Shown: in pieces, positions 9,770 through 20,875 of the stretch
Layout of the letters: each line of letters begins with the position of its first letter
Numbering within the stretch: the first letter of the stretch is position 1
NCBI GenBank assembly: GCA_030068145.1
Contig: JAPJBO010000162.1
Coordinates: forward strand, 62,001 to 126,000
DNA length: 64,000 bases
DNA from: Diplonema papillatum
Lineage: Eukaryota; Euglenozoa; Diplonemea; Diplonemida; Diplonemidae
Direction of reading: 5' to 3'
Notes under the pieces: generated by a model
The model's database searches: none
Told to the model about the DNA's origin: nothing
Seen by the model: the letters and a program-made list of their open reading frames with translations, nothing else
Made by a program: the position numbers and the translations under genes

Positions 9770-11070
9770 AAACTGGAAGGACCACCGACTTGGTAAAAGA
9801 GGCCGGTGCGGAGGTTGGATGGATTGGCATTGCAAGTGTAAGTGAGCGCGGGTGTAGTGGGTGTGCATTGTTTGTCGTGCATCACCGCCATACACAACTG
9901 CTTACTGCAGCTGGTGATTGCAAAAGACCCTTGTCATTCCCAAGGGGACAAGGGTGGCCTTCAAGCCGCAGCGAAACGCCGCTCTTTTCTTGCGGTTGCG
10001 AAGCTTCTGACTACTGCCAGAAAACTGCCTGTGTGTCTTTGTGCAATGAATACAATAAGTCTGCTTATGCAGATGCTGACTGTCAAAAGACTCCTGGATC
10101 CCGCATGGAACGCGATAAGGCAGAGAGATCATTTCTACGTCGAGGTACATTCAGAACGCAGAAACACGCCGCATTTTTGATGGCGGCGAGTTTTCATTTG
10201 CCTCTAACATTGCATTGTTTGGTAAAGAAAAAGAGAGGAAAGGGAGGGGAAGACAGAGAGACAGAGGGCGACAGAACCTTCGCATCACACAAGTCATAGT
10301 CCCGCTTCAGCCGTCCCGCCGCCCACCTGCATTCTTCGCCGCGAACCGCGTTGACCTATGCGAAAAGAGAAAGACAACGTAGAGTCGGGAGCCATCTCTT
10401 CGGAGAGTGCTGGCCTCACCACCCGCCCGAGGAAAACTGGGAGGAAGGACCACCGACTCGGTAAAAGAGGCCGGTGCGGAGGTTGGATGGATTGGCATTG
10501 CAAGTGTAAGTGAGCGCGGGTGTAGTGGGTGTGCATTGTTTGTCGTGCATCACCGCCATACACAACTGCTTACTGCAGCTGGTGCAAAAGACCCTTGTTA
10601 TTCCCAAGGGGACAAGGGTGGCCTTCAAGCCGCAGCGAAACGCCGCTCTTTTCTTGCGATTGCGAAGCTTCTGATTACTGCCAGAAAACTGCCTGTGTGT
10701 CTTTGTGCGATGAATACAATAAGTCTGCTTATGCAGATGCTGACTGTCAAAAGACTCCTGGATCCCGCATGGAACGCGATGAGGCAGAGAGATCATTTCT
10801 ACGTCGAGGTACATTCAGAACGCAGAAAGACGCCGCATTTTTTGGTGGCGGCGAGCTTTTCATTTGCCTCCAACATAAAGGGAGGGGAAGACAGAGAGAC
10901 AGAGAGCGACAGAACCTTCGCATCACACAAGTCATAGTCCCGCTTTAGCCGTCCCGCCGCCCACCTGCATTCTTCGCCGCGAACCGCGTTGACCTATGCG
11001 AAAAGAGAAAGACAACGTAGAGTCGGGAGCCATCTCTTCGGAGAGTGCTAGCCTCACCTACCCACCCGAG
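9770..11070. repeat. tandem duplication, unit about 640 bp, two copies
   Basis: 9770-10440 and 10441-11070 are near-identical. Shared landmarks include GGCCGGTGCGGAGGTTGGAT, ACTGCCAGAAAACTGCCTGT and CTGTCAAAAGACTCCTGGAT. The second copy has small deletions. Each unit ends with a family H-like segment (CGTAGAGTCGGGAGCCATCT). No coding function was recognised in either copy. Confidence 0.9.
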
Positions 11071-12805
11071 TGCCGAAGACAACGGAGGGCGGAAGCTGCG
11101 GGTCGCGGCTCTGATGCGGCGGGTGGTGGCGGCGCCGATGCACACGGTGAGGTCCAACCGCAGCAAGCTGGAGCTAAAAGAGGGTGGTGACATCCGCTTT
11201 TCTTGGCTCGAGCTTCAACTCCAGCTTCTGAGGCTGGACTCCACCGGTGTAGCGGCGGCCGGCGTCTTGCGGATTACCGTCTTGCCACGCTGCACGTTCT
11301 TCTCTTCTTTATTGCTAAGATGAAAACTTTCAGCTTCCACTGCCAGCAGATACTGAGGTTTAGCATCATTCCGGCGTTCTGGAGCGCAACTTGTTTCTAC
11401 TACCGCCTTCATGGCGTTTTTTGGGGTTATTGAACCCTGACGTAGAATCTTGGTTCTAAGTGGGCCACTTCTGGTAAACAGGACTGGCGACGCGGGATGA
11501 ACCGAGAGCTGACTCAAGGTGTCCGAGTGATCGCTCATCAGATCGGACAAAGGGTGTCGGTTCATCTTGACAGCAGGACGGTGGCCATGGAAGTCGGCAT
11601 CCGATAATGAGTGTGTAACAACTCACCTGCCGAAAACACCGGTCCCGAAAATGGATGATGCTCAAGCGATCCACCCATAGTTGGCCGCGTACTGGTATCA
11701 CAAAGCCAGGCGTGCGTAGGAGTGCGTGGTCCACCCCGCGAAGTCGTTGGCGTGGGCCTCGATGGAGCGTGGATGAGTGCAGATCTTGGTTGTGGTAGCG
11801 AATATTCATTGGGGACCACGGCTGAAGTGGAGAAGGTTTCCGTGTCAACAGCAATTGGACATGGGTCAGTCGGTCCTAAGGCAAGGTGTAATTGCTCATG
11901 TTTCGCCTTCACGGCGTTTTTGGAGGTTTAAAGGTCGGGGGTTCTAGAGCCTCTCGTTGATCCAAGGGCTTAACGGATTGGTACTGACAAATTGACGCGA
12001 GGAGGGGAGAGGTCGATCAGACTGTCGTTCGCACGCGTTCGTCCGTGCTGGAAGGTGTGGCGATGGTTTGGCGTAGCCTTTGCGCGCCGAGGCTAGAAGT
12101 GTGGAAAGACTCGGCGTGGAACGGTCGCGAGGGGGCGCGTGCATGGAGCGGGAATGAGAGCGGCTGGGCGACGCGGGCGCACCGTTATCTTCGTCGGTTG
12201 TTGCTGACGGCTTCGGTCTTCTCCTTCTTCTTTCCTTGAGCCGGTCCGTCCCCTACCGTTTTCTCTTGAAACTGCATCGAAGTGCCTGCCGCTGTGGATC
12301 ACAGTGAATCACGGTCCACCACGGTCTATCAGGTCCATCCCTAGTCCCTAGAGCTATCGAACTGCCCGGTGCTGTATCTTCGGTGTATCACGGTCTATCA
12401 AGAGGGGATGGACCGGCTCGAGGATGCCACACGGGTCCAGGGAACGAGCCATTAGTGTTGTCACTGCACCCACCAGATCGATCTAATCTTGTTGTTCCTT
12501 GACTCTAATTTAGAACTTCTAATGTGCCCGAAAACTGTGTTTTGGCCAAGCTCGGCAATGTCCAACTTCCCTGGAGCTGCATCGATCTGACTGCCATTGT
12601 CGTGTTTGGTGTTTGAGCATTTGCTGACTCGGGTTTGCGTTACACTGCTTACTTTCGGTTCACATCCTGGAGATGGGGAAGTACAGGCAACTTGCAGCTA
12701 CGCAGCACGTACTTTCTCGCCGGGTCGGAGAACGGGATCCCCCGGGGGAAAATCGTAGTGCGATGTTTGGCCGAAGCCTGCCTCTCGCGTAAGTTTGATG
12801 CCAGC
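11071..12805. other. intergenic, nothing recognised
   Basis: Open frames at 11456-11930 on both strands have no recognisable family and weak codon bias. A short run of TATCACGGTC-like repeats lies at 12290-12430. No RNA gene was seen. Confidence 0.4.
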
Positions 12806-14647
12806 TCATCTCTCTGAAGCAGGCAAAGGGCGAGCCGTCCGCGGCGCGACGACAGGCAGCCGGACGACGTCGTCAACGCTTTCCTCAGCGACGGACCGGG
12901 AGATGAGCTGCACGTGCTGACTGGCCAGGAGGCTCTTGTCACTCACCGAGGTCAGCATCGTCGACACTGTGATAGGATCGCTGCGCAGAAATGCGATGGA
13001 CAAGGCGTTCTCAAACGCAGTCCGCTGTGCGGAGTCCGAAGCCAATGTATACATCCACTCCTCACCGACCCCGTCGACTGAGCATAGCAGCTCCCAGAGA
13101 ACGAGGCCGCTATCTCTGCCGCGCTTCGTGTACATGACCCGCTCCAGCACCACTCTCAGATTGAAGGAAGCCGACACGTCGTTCGCCACCTTCGTATCCA
13201 CCAGGATCGCGATGTTCCAGTCCTTGGCGACGGGCGTCAGGTCGTGCGCCAGCGAAGAGACTTCGCCGACGATGTTGTACCGCATGAGAGACTCGATCCC
13301 GACATTCCCGCACAGCGCCTCGCCGCAGGCGAGGCCGGCGTGCGTGACGATCGAGCGCTCAGTGAGGCTGGAGGAAATCTGGCAGGCAGCCTGAGCCGCC
13401 ATGTGCCGGTGGCTGAGGCAGGGTCGGGACGCATTCCAGGAGGACGTGATGCGGTCGCCCATGAAGCTCTCGAGGATACCGCGCGAAACGCCAATGGCGG
13501 CGAGGCATTGCTGCAATAGCACTTGCTGCAGCATTTCCACCCTACGCACGCGGTCGCGCGTGGTGGAGGTCTCTACCAGCTTGAGCGTGTCCCTGGCGTT
13601 GAGCGAGTGGACGGTCACGCACCGCCTCGTCAGTTCCTGCCCGAGGAGAAGACCTATCGGCTTCAACTTCGACGACACTTTATGCGATACAGACGTGCCC
13701 GTCGAGAAGGAAGACCCGCCGGGGCTGGGGAGGGGGTAGATGTTGTCTTCGAAATCCACCTCGACCTCGTCGCTCGACGCTGACTCCGCGGACGGCAGGC
13801 ACGACTGCGGGAGGTAAGGCTCGTACCGCCGCAGGTTCTGCAGCAGCGACAGCAGCACGGCGACCAGTTCTTGCGGGACGCCGGAGCTGCCGGCGAGCGA
13901 CGTCTCGGCTTCGGAGAGCCGGAACTGGACGAGCAGCTCGGACACGGTTTTGGCGGCGGAGATGCTGCTCTGCATGCGCGCCTGCTCTTGATACACCCGC
14001 TCGGCGAATCCGCGCGTGAACACGAAGTCGAGCAAGAAGACGAAGGACGTCATCACGAACTCGAGAAGCCCGTCGACGACCTCCATCTCGCACGGCGGCT
14101 TTTCGCACGCACACTTCGCCATTCTATCCGCGTAGGGCACCGTCACCAGCGGCGCGTCGTACCAGCCGAACCGGAACACGAGTTCAAGTTGGTTGACGAA
14201 AAGCCATGCGACGCTGACCAAAATGAGTACGGTGGACGCGTACATGGGAAGCTTGCAGACGAGGAGCAAATCCGCGAGGAGCACTAAGAAGGGCCACGGC
14301 CGGTACGTGTTGCTCGAGGCCCCGTCGTAGTCGAAGGCGGCGATGATGACGACGCACACCGAGAGCAGGACGAGCACCGCCCGGTCCGACACGTGCCGGA
14401 CGCAGCACACGTAGCCGAACATCACCGACGCTAACGGCACGTACGTCGCCGCACCTACGAAGCTGATGCTGTAGCTGTCGCCCAGCGCGCGCAGGCCGGC
14501 CATGAGCCCGCCGGTGACCGCCGTCAGGAGCAGGAACAAGGGGTAGATCACCTTCCGGACGCTCTGCACCTCGTCGTCCTCGGGGCGACGCAGGTACTGC
14601 AGAAAGGGGTCCGCCGCCGACAGCAATGCTTCTTGCACCTTCCACAT
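12806..14647 (-). CDS. six-helix membrane protein with degenerate class III nucleotidyl-cyclase domain
   Basis: 613 codons in one exon. Residues 31-53, 60-80, 89-107, 117-134, 137-157 and 192-212 are hydrophobic and give six predicted passes. A helical linker (about 215-250) and a LRRYEPYLPQS motif (272-282) follow, as I recall from euglenozoan cyclase-domain proteins. The cyclase-like domain covers about 340-510: a GDRI..SWNA block (397-405), H-G-(A)-CGEALCGN (436-448), and MRYNIVGEV (455-463). Key residues are missing. The first metal Asp of the 'F.DI.GFT' strand is replaced by SLNAR, and the Asp and Asn of 'GD.VN.A.R' are E and S. It is therefore probably a pseudocyclase, binding or regulatory rather than catalytic. 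An A-rich leader precedes the ATG. Membrane location is inferred. A receptor-like role is possible but unproven. Confidence 0.85.
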   Translation of the reverse strand: MWKVQEALLSAADPFLQYLRRPEDDEVQSVRKVIYPLFLLLTAVTGGLMAGLRALGDSYSISFVGAATYVPLASVMFGYVCCVRHVSDRAVLVLLSVCVVIIAAFDYDGASSNTYRPWPFLVLLADLLLVCKLPMYASTVLILVSVAWLFVNQLELVFRFGWYDAPLVTVPYADRMAKCACEKPPCEMEVVDGLLEFVMTSFVFLLDFVFTRGFAERVYQEQARMQSSISAAKTVSELLVQFRLSEAETSLAGSSGVPQELVAVLLSLLQNLRRYEPYLPQSCLPSAESASSDEVEVDFEDNIYPLPSPGGSSFSTGTSVSHKVSSKLKPIGLLLGQELTRRCVTVHSLNARDTLKLVETSTTRDRVRRVEMLQQVLLQQCLAAIGVSRGILESFMGDRITSSWNASRPCLSHRHMAAQAACQISSSLTERSIVTHAGLACGEALCGNVGIESLMRYNIVGEVSSLAHDLTPVAKDWNIAILVDTKVANDVSASFNLRVVLERVMYTKRGRDSGLVLWELLCSVDGVGEEWMYTLASDSAQRTAFENALSIAFLRSDPITVSTMLTSVSDKSLLASQHVQLISRSVAEESVDDVVRLPVVAPRTARPLPASER

Positions 14648-14869
14648 TTTCGTCTCTCCCGCCCTCCTCGGCTTTTTTTTATTTATTTATTTTGGTCCGA
14701 CGGGGGTTCGCCACAAAACCCTGGGTAATGACTGAACTCGGTTTTTGAGCTATCGTTCTGTCACCTGAACTTCTGTGGAGCTCTGAAAATGGCCCAAGGG
14801 GTCAGTCGCATAGAACTACAGCAAAGTATGGTGTGTGCCTCCCCGTCCTCTGCTCTATCTCTTACTTTC

Positions 14870-15185
14870 TTCCGCACCCCTCCGCCTCTGGTACCAGGGA
14901 AAGCCTGCTACACGGGAGCCAAGCTTCACGTGTTCGGCGGTACTGCAGAGCCACGGGCCTACGGGTCAAGTGGCTACCGATTTCCCAAACTAAAGCATCA
15001 AGGCGTGTCGCACCTTGGGGCTTGGCGCTTGCGCTGAACACAAGCTCGTCGAGACGGTCAGCCACAGGGCAGAGCGGACGGGGTTGTGGCACTGTGCTGC
15101 CTCCGACTCAAGCCTTGCAAGCTGCGGTTGACCGTCACGCTCCTGGACCAGGAGGGGCCTTCTTCTTTTTTCTTTTTTCTTTTTC
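14870..15185 (-). repeat. family C repeat copy (exon-like)
   Basis: On the minus strand a purine-rich leader ends CTCCTGGTCCAG and is followed by a frame starting ERDGQPQ and ending SLCSAQAPSPK, then AAG|GTGCGA. The other copies are at 8.9 and 38.8 kb, in the same orientation. The peptide frame is conserved among copies with mostly silent or conservative changes and high third-position GC, as expected of a duplicated exon or a mobile-element ORF. Confidence 0.75.
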
Positions 15186-15280
15186 TTCTTCTTCCGCGCC
15201 CCTCTGCCTCTGATCTAGCTTCGGATCCTCCCTCCTTCACTATCGCATACCCCGGCTCCCTCCCTTGAATTCTGTATCGG

Positions 15281-15432
15281 TTACTTTGCAGCATGCCTCC
15301 ACCTTCCTTCTGTCGGATGGCAGCCCGAGTTTCGTTTCGGTTCGATCGGTTGTTCTGCCGTCCACCGCACCGAATACTTCGCGAGGGCCTTTCCTCCGGT
15401 GCACAGCACAGTAGCGGGTGGGGGGCAGACCC
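15281..15432 (-). CDS. candidate exon, unknown protein
   Basis: Minus-strand open segment starting right after a CCCCAG acceptor at the end of a family B copy. It reads WVCPPPATVLCTGG and continues to SGCHPTEG with fairly strong third-position GC. A GTAACC donor-like site lies near its 3' end. I do not recognise the protein. It could be a real internal exon of an unrecognised minus-strand gene or a chance frame; the placement next to an intron-like repeat is the main argument. Confidence 0.3.
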
Positions 15433-15668
15433 ACTGGGGAAATACTCGAGGGGCTGCCTTGTGCTTACTTCGAAGGAGGCTAGAGGGGAGAAACAATACA
15501 ACTGCAAAGTGGGTCGTTATTCTTGAACGCTTACGCCCGCCACTGAACCCAGATTCACCTGTGTTTCTTGTGGGCTACAGCACATTTACTTCCTTTGATC
15601 TTTTGCAGCTGGCAGTCTCCTCAAGTATTTCCTACAAAGCAGGTGCTTATACAAGAAGAAAAACATAC
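15433..15668 (-). repeat. family B copy with complete intron-like ends
   Basis: On the minus strand the copy starts GTATGTTTTTCTTCTTG and ends TATTTCCCCAG, that is, with consensus 5' and 3' splice-site sequences exactly at the limits of family similarity. It is 236 bp long. It is the best-preserved copy in the window and suggests that the repeat unit is an intron. Confidence 0.65.
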
Positions 15669-17125
15669 CCATCTGACAGTATATAAGTTTGTGTCCCCTG
15701 GGCGGAATTGCCTTTCGGACCCTTTTGTGAGGTGGCTTGCCATCTGATATCTAGAGGACCCAGCAGAATGACCTCAGGCAGAAGCACTGATGCAGACCAA
15801 GGTTGCACGCAGATTCTGCATATACCTTTTAAGAAGGCCGCGGGAGTCGGCTGAACCGGGAGCTACCGGAGAAGGTGTTTATGTGCTTAGGTATCACAAC
15901 CTGGTTCGATTGCGGGATAATAAAACCCCGGGGGGATAAAAGAACTGCGTGTTTTTTTTTCCCCCGTCCAAGCACCATACCATGGGGGGGGTCGTTGGGT
16001 CCAGAGCAAGGGCTTCGTGGCGGCGTGCTGCACGCGGCGGCGCAGAACAAGACGTTGACCGCGTCGCACACGGCGAGTGCGAGTCGGCCACGTCGACGGG
16101 CACCGAAACCGTCGCCGCGGCACGCGCACGTTCACAGCCACCGCGACCAACTTGAGACCTGGATACACTGCAGACCAAAGCATGTTGAGGTCGCGGTCGC
16201 CTTCACGTTCAAACTGGTCCGGCAGGGGAGGTGTCTGTTGGGTTCGCACGGGGTTGCGACACCGTCATCTTCAGCATTGATCAACACATTAACTCTGTAG
16301 CGCACCCGAAAAATCCCAGGTTGGTCAACCTGGCATTTTTCTTCGAATTTCTTCTCCCGGCACGCTTCAGGAAGGCAAGCCCGCCCGCAGCTCACTCGCA
16401 CACTGGACCCCTGCAGCCTTGGCGCATGGTTAGCCTCTACTCGCAGAGTACTGTATGTAACGGAAACGGACGTGACGCATTGAGAAACAAAAAACACAGA
16501 AAAATCGCAGTTTTTTTTTTTTTTTTTTTCCTTCTTGTGTAGAAAGAGAAAAAAAACAAACCAACAAAAAAAAAAACGTCACTCGTAGGACGGGGCTTTC
16601 ATAGCGCTTATCTCAGGGGAAATGTTTGTGAGCGTTCTTGGCAGCATGAATGAAAACGTTGTATGCGTTCTATGATATCTTCAATACGAAGAAAGCAAAC
16701 GGCATTACATACTTCACCGCGTTGCTACCGATTACTTCGAATATATCGAGTGACGTTTTTCTAGCAAAGCTTTGGGAGCTTGTATAGCAAGGATCACATT
16801 ACTCTACAAGGAACGATAACTTCAAGCAGCGAGCAGAGACTTTGCACGGTTCAGAATGTGTGGATGGACACCCGAAAAGCGGGGTCGCACCCGCTTTTCG
16901 GGTGGGACTCAACTCCAAGCTTCTGAGGCTGGACTCTGCCGTGTGCAGCATTGGCTGTGTGAATCGGCTGAAAGCACAAATGGAAACAGCAAAACCGCGA
17001 AGTTGACTACCAGCAGCGAAATTGTGCGAGAGCTTCAAGTTTGAATACCCCTCCCTCGTTGCATCAACCTACGTACCCACTCATTGAAACTTCTAGCTCA
17101 ATCGTGTCACTCAATCCGCGTCTGA
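15669..17125. other. intergenic with GC-rich island and a perfect hairpin
   Basis: 16010-16240 is GC-rich with open frames on both strands but no recognisable family. 16870-16903 forms a perfect 14-bp stem (ACCCGAAAAGCGGG) around a 6-nt loop. A short stretch after it (AGCTTCTGAGGCTGGACTC) recurs at 11.2 kb. Confidence 0.45.
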
Positions 17126-17129
17126 TCAT

Positions 17130-17185
17130 ACAGAGAGAGAAACGAGTTGGAGAGCAGGGACCATCGCAGAGACAGTGAAATGTCC
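17130..17185 (+). repeat. diverged family H core
   Basis: AGAGAGAAACGAGTTGGAGAGCAGGGACCATC-like string, shortened and diverged from the copies at 52.4 and 53.0 kb, in the same orientation. Confidence 0.55.
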
Positions 17186-18505
17186 CTCCAAATCGGATTT
17201 GGACAGTTTCGAACCATCGATGACATACGGGTCCTTTTAGGTGCTTGAAACACCGGGGGCTTTAGAGCCTCCGGTCCGAGCGACCTTTGGCACATGGATT
17301 GCTTCTTGCTCTCACTGCGTGGACGGCAAAGGGATTACTTCGTACTTTCATTCCCGGACAAATATACTTAGCCCCCTTTCAGCACGATGAAATAGATGAC
17401 ATATGTGGGCGGGGGGTCTGTTTTGGTAGTACCGTGTGTCTTTTGACACGTCTCCTGGTAGTAGGCGGATGGTTTGTCCACAGCCTTGTCGCTGGATTTG
17501 TTTTTGCACCTTGAAGAGTGCATGCATGCGCGTCGTCCTAGTTGTGACAACGGGCGTACATACCAGACCAATGAGTTGCAAGGACGTATTTTTTTTTTTA
17601 GCAGTGCAAACCGACGCCGTCGGCTTCTTATTCCAAGGCGACGGGTGTTACTTCAACGGAGGCTAGAGGGGAGGAGAACAATACAATCGTTACTGCAAAG
17701 CAGGCGAGTTTTCAAATATCGGGTGATCCTTCTTAGGTAGCACCCTGTTCATTGTTTTTAGGGGAGCTAGTCTCACAGCTGTCTGAGTCGGTTTAGTGTC
17801 TAACAAATGCAATTTGTCAAGAACAAAAACAGACACGTCGGAAAAATCCAAGCCAATCCGATCGTGCTGTGCTTTTCTCTTTTACTGGAGCGAAGGCTTC
17901 TATTTGTGTCTCAGAAATGCAACTCGCTCAACTCTTCTTGGAAGAAATAGTGGCGACAGCTCAGGCTGACAAGGACCTCCTTGACCTTTTATTTTAGTCT
18001 CAGAATTTTGAGGGAACAAACAAAACAGCAAATAATGGAGAAGCAGGCAAAGGAGAAAGAAAGAAGAGGAAAAGTCGCAGGGAACTAACAGGGAAACGTT
18101 GTCCCCGCTGGTACACCTCTGGTGAAAGCAAGCATACTGAGCGTACACTTGCATTCCAAAGCACGGGGTCGGGGGAGGACGGGTGAGGGGGCGGTGTGGA
18201 CAGCAATTGATTCTCACATGTAGGGTTAGCACAATACAAGGGGTGGATGAACCGATGTTTCGTTCACTTTGGTTTTTCAACTGTTCTTCCTGTAGACTGA
18301 GTTCTTTTTTTCTTGGCAGTACCTTGGGGGAGGGATGCACCAAGGAGAACGAGACGAGTCACCATCACAGAGCAGTTGATGCCGATCGCTACGTCGCTAT
18401 CATTGCACCGGAAATGTTTTTCCCGATTTCAGCGGACCTGGAAGTCATGGTTTCGCGCCCACTCGCTCGATGTCAAAGCTTTTCCTAACCTAGAAAAGCA
18501 GAATA
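17186..18505. other. intergenic; small family B remnant
   Basis: A fragment of family B (GGAGGCTAGAGGGGAG and AATACAA) sits at about 17655-17720. Otherwise nothing was recognised. Confidence 0.4.
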
Positions 18506-18758
18506 ATCGAAGGAGTGGACTGTTCTTCCACGAACAAGGACCGTGAGCTGGGTTTAGACCGTCGTGCGATAGGTTGGCTTTTCCCTACTCCTACTGACGA
18601 AGAGAGAGCCTATCGGGCCAGCGGATTCCGACAGCAATATCGGGTTGGTAGCGAAAGGAACCCTGTGGTATAGTTCCCTGGATCCACGTTATAAGGACGA
18701 GAGCTCATCTTGCTCCGTTCGGATAGCTTAGGGTCGCTGCGACAAAGATCTCACACTG
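18506..18758 (+). rRNA. partial LSU (28S) rRNA gene fragment, 3' domain
   Basis: Contains ACCGTGAGCTGGGTTTAGAC followed by CGTCG, the near-universal peptidyl-transferase/domain VI region of large-subunit rRNA, then a divergent continuation with TTTTCCCTACT and GATCCACGTTAT segments compatible with the 3' end. About 250 nt only, embedded in unrelated sequence. It is a third dispersed rDNA fragment, in the same strand sense as the SSU fragment. Confidence 0.85.
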
Positions 18759-19410
18759 CAGACGCGAGGTGCTTCGATGGTTGATGTCGTGCGAGTATTT
18801 GCCCCACGCATGGTTTTTAGGTTGGCTTTTGGTGTAGTTCGTGGGCTATCTCTCGATTATTCCAAGTTCGAGGTAACACCGAAACGGCGAAGGCACGAAG
18901 CATAAACACGCCCATGCACAATGGGAGCGACGCAAGAAACGAACGAGACGAGCTGGGACGATTGTCCAGACTCCAACCCCAGGCGGAGAGCCAGAAGCAC
19001 TGAAGCACTCTTCTGGCGGAAGTCAGACGAACTCTCTGACTACGCGATGGAGGGAAGACTGAGCAGTGCAAGGCGGTCCCACCCCTCCTGCCAGACCGGC
19101 AATGCTATGCAGCTCAAGGAGATAGGTACACACCGTGATATACAGCGGCAGGCAATCCGATGCAGTTCCGGGGATAGGGATAGACTGGTTTAGTACTGGG
19201 TCTCAGTTGCAGACAGGTAAATGTAAAAAGCATTGATTTAGCGCTGGCACACAGCCGCTGTGGCGTGTGGGTGCCGGCGTGGTCGGCCCTCAGGGAAGTC
19301 GCACACGATTGTCTTGTAGACTGTTTCCAGTTTTAAGAAGCCGGTATTATTTCTTCAGTCTTCGGTTGACGGTTGGGGTGGGGGGGTTCTTTTTTAGACT
19401 GTTTTTTTTT
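18759..19410. other. intergenic, nothing recognised
   Basis: No conserved gene, RNA or repeat family was identified. Confidence 0.4.
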
Positions 19411-19819
19411 TTGAGACAAAACCATATCGAAAGCACTTAAGTGGGGAAAATATTTATCGGAACGTTTCTGGTGTTACCCACAAAGCTGAATATAGAAGTT
19501 TTATAGAAGTTGTATGGAGTAGGGGGTGTCACTTTTTATTGTTATAATGATGGTGCACAACGCTGACGTTTTCTTGAGCCAAACTCCCGTTTTCTGCGCA
19601 CAAGCCCAACCGCGGTTGTGGTTAGCGCTGCACGGGGCCCTTTGGACCCAGTTCGGGCGATGTAAAGACACTGGCCTTGCCAACACCTCCAGTACTTTCT
19701 GACCACCTGTGATGTTCATCTTGGCAAGAGACCGATGTGCAACCTACCTTGCGTTTCTTGTGCTGATGCACTGGAAGGCTCGCCTCGGCCTTTCCCTGCC
19801 ACCAGCTCACAAGGGTGTT

Positions 19820-19888
19820 GTCCTGGCAGCTGGCTGGGCAGCTGGCTGGGCGACTGGCTGGGCGACTGGCTGGGCGACTGGCTCCGTT
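19820..19888 (+). repeat. 12-bp minisatellite (GGCTGGGCGACT)n
   Basis: Five to six tandem copies of GGCTGGGCGACT or GGCTGGGCAGCT. Confidence 0.85.
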
Positions 19889-20509
19889 TTGCATCACAGC
19901 CGCGCCAAAACGACGGGCCACCGGCGTTGCTGACGTGGTCACCGTATTTCAAAACAGCCGCGGCAATCCCGCCATGCACTGCTCGTAAGCGATACACACG
20001 GTGGGCCTCAGGACAGGATGTCTGTCGAGCGTCGAGATGTCCTGAGCTTCTGGATTGGTTGGGCCTTTTGCCGACCCCCGGCCACCCGACCAGCATTTTA
20101 GCTAAACTCCCGGTACTCTTCCTCTTACTTCTGTGGGAATGACTGATATACCACGTATTTTAGAACAACCCTCAGAAGACTTACCGAGCTAGCGGTGGTA
20201 TTTGGCCACCGCACAGTTTCCGTCTCCGATCGCACTAACTGCGCCGGCTCTTTTTGTTTGGACGGTCGTCGCTTGCAGAAGTGAGAGCAAGATACGCTCA
20301 CCTTCGAATCCTGCATGATAATACGATGTCCGACTCGTGCACAACCCTGTGGAACGCCCCACCTTCTGTGCCGTCTTGAAGAGTACCCGTTTATTTTGCT
20401 GCCGGCTGGTATCAGGCGAACTACCATCCCACCACCATCCTCGTTAAAGAATGCGTGTGGCATTGTTCTCACCGCAGTCGTGGTCGGCACTTTGCCCGAA
20501 TTCACTCCT

Positions 20510-20875
20510 TCAAGAGGGTTGAAGTATGGCTAAAGGATATCGAGAGGCAGATGGGTTCTGCTCCGCCGAAAGGCACGCTGTGTAGCATCCGAAGCAGATA
20601 CTGCTGGTGCATAGACAGGAGCTTTCACAACAAGCATCCAATTCGGACAGCTTGAAGGCGCCTCGTTGCTGTCGCTGTTTGGAACCTTGCACCTTGCCGT
20701 CGTAGTTGTTGCTGCAGTCGTAGTCGTGTGCACTTCCTCCGAAGGTGTGCGTGGCACCACACTCCTGGAGGCACTTCAAGCAGATGAATCCTCTTGTACC
20801 AGTCCCTTCTTCACTTCGGGCTGAGGAAACGAAGCAACCTTTCTCCAGGTTTTCGCACCGCAGATTTTGCAGCAT
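20510..20875 (-). CDS. cysteine-rich open frame, possibly mobile-element derived
   Basis: 121-codon frame starting at an ATG. It has Cys pairs (FICLKCLQEC around residues 31-40, later CC, CLC and CFGC) that could bind zinc, and a moderately biased codon usage. I do not recognise the family. It lies inside the inverted-repeat-bounded region 19.4-22.9 kb, so an element-encoded protein fragment is more likely than a host gene. Confidence 0.25.
   Translation of the reverse strand: MLQNLRCENLEKGCFVSSARSEEGTGTRGFICLKCLQECGATHTFGGSAHDYDCSNNYDGKVQGSKQRQQRGAFKLSELDACCESSCLCTSSICFGCYTACLSAEQNPSASRYPLAILQPS

Noticed and set aside
13871..14287. plus-strand frame opposite the cyclase-like gene
   Set aside because: Histidine- and arginine-rich antisense shadow of the coding exon.
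15875..16300. GC-rich open frames on both strands at 15.9-16.3 kb
   Set aside because: No splice-consistent frame, no family and similar openness in several frames; cannot be supported as a gene.
20285..20330. possible tRNA T-arm (CCTTCGAATCCTG)
   Set aside because: No matching acceptor or anticodon arms; not a tRNA.
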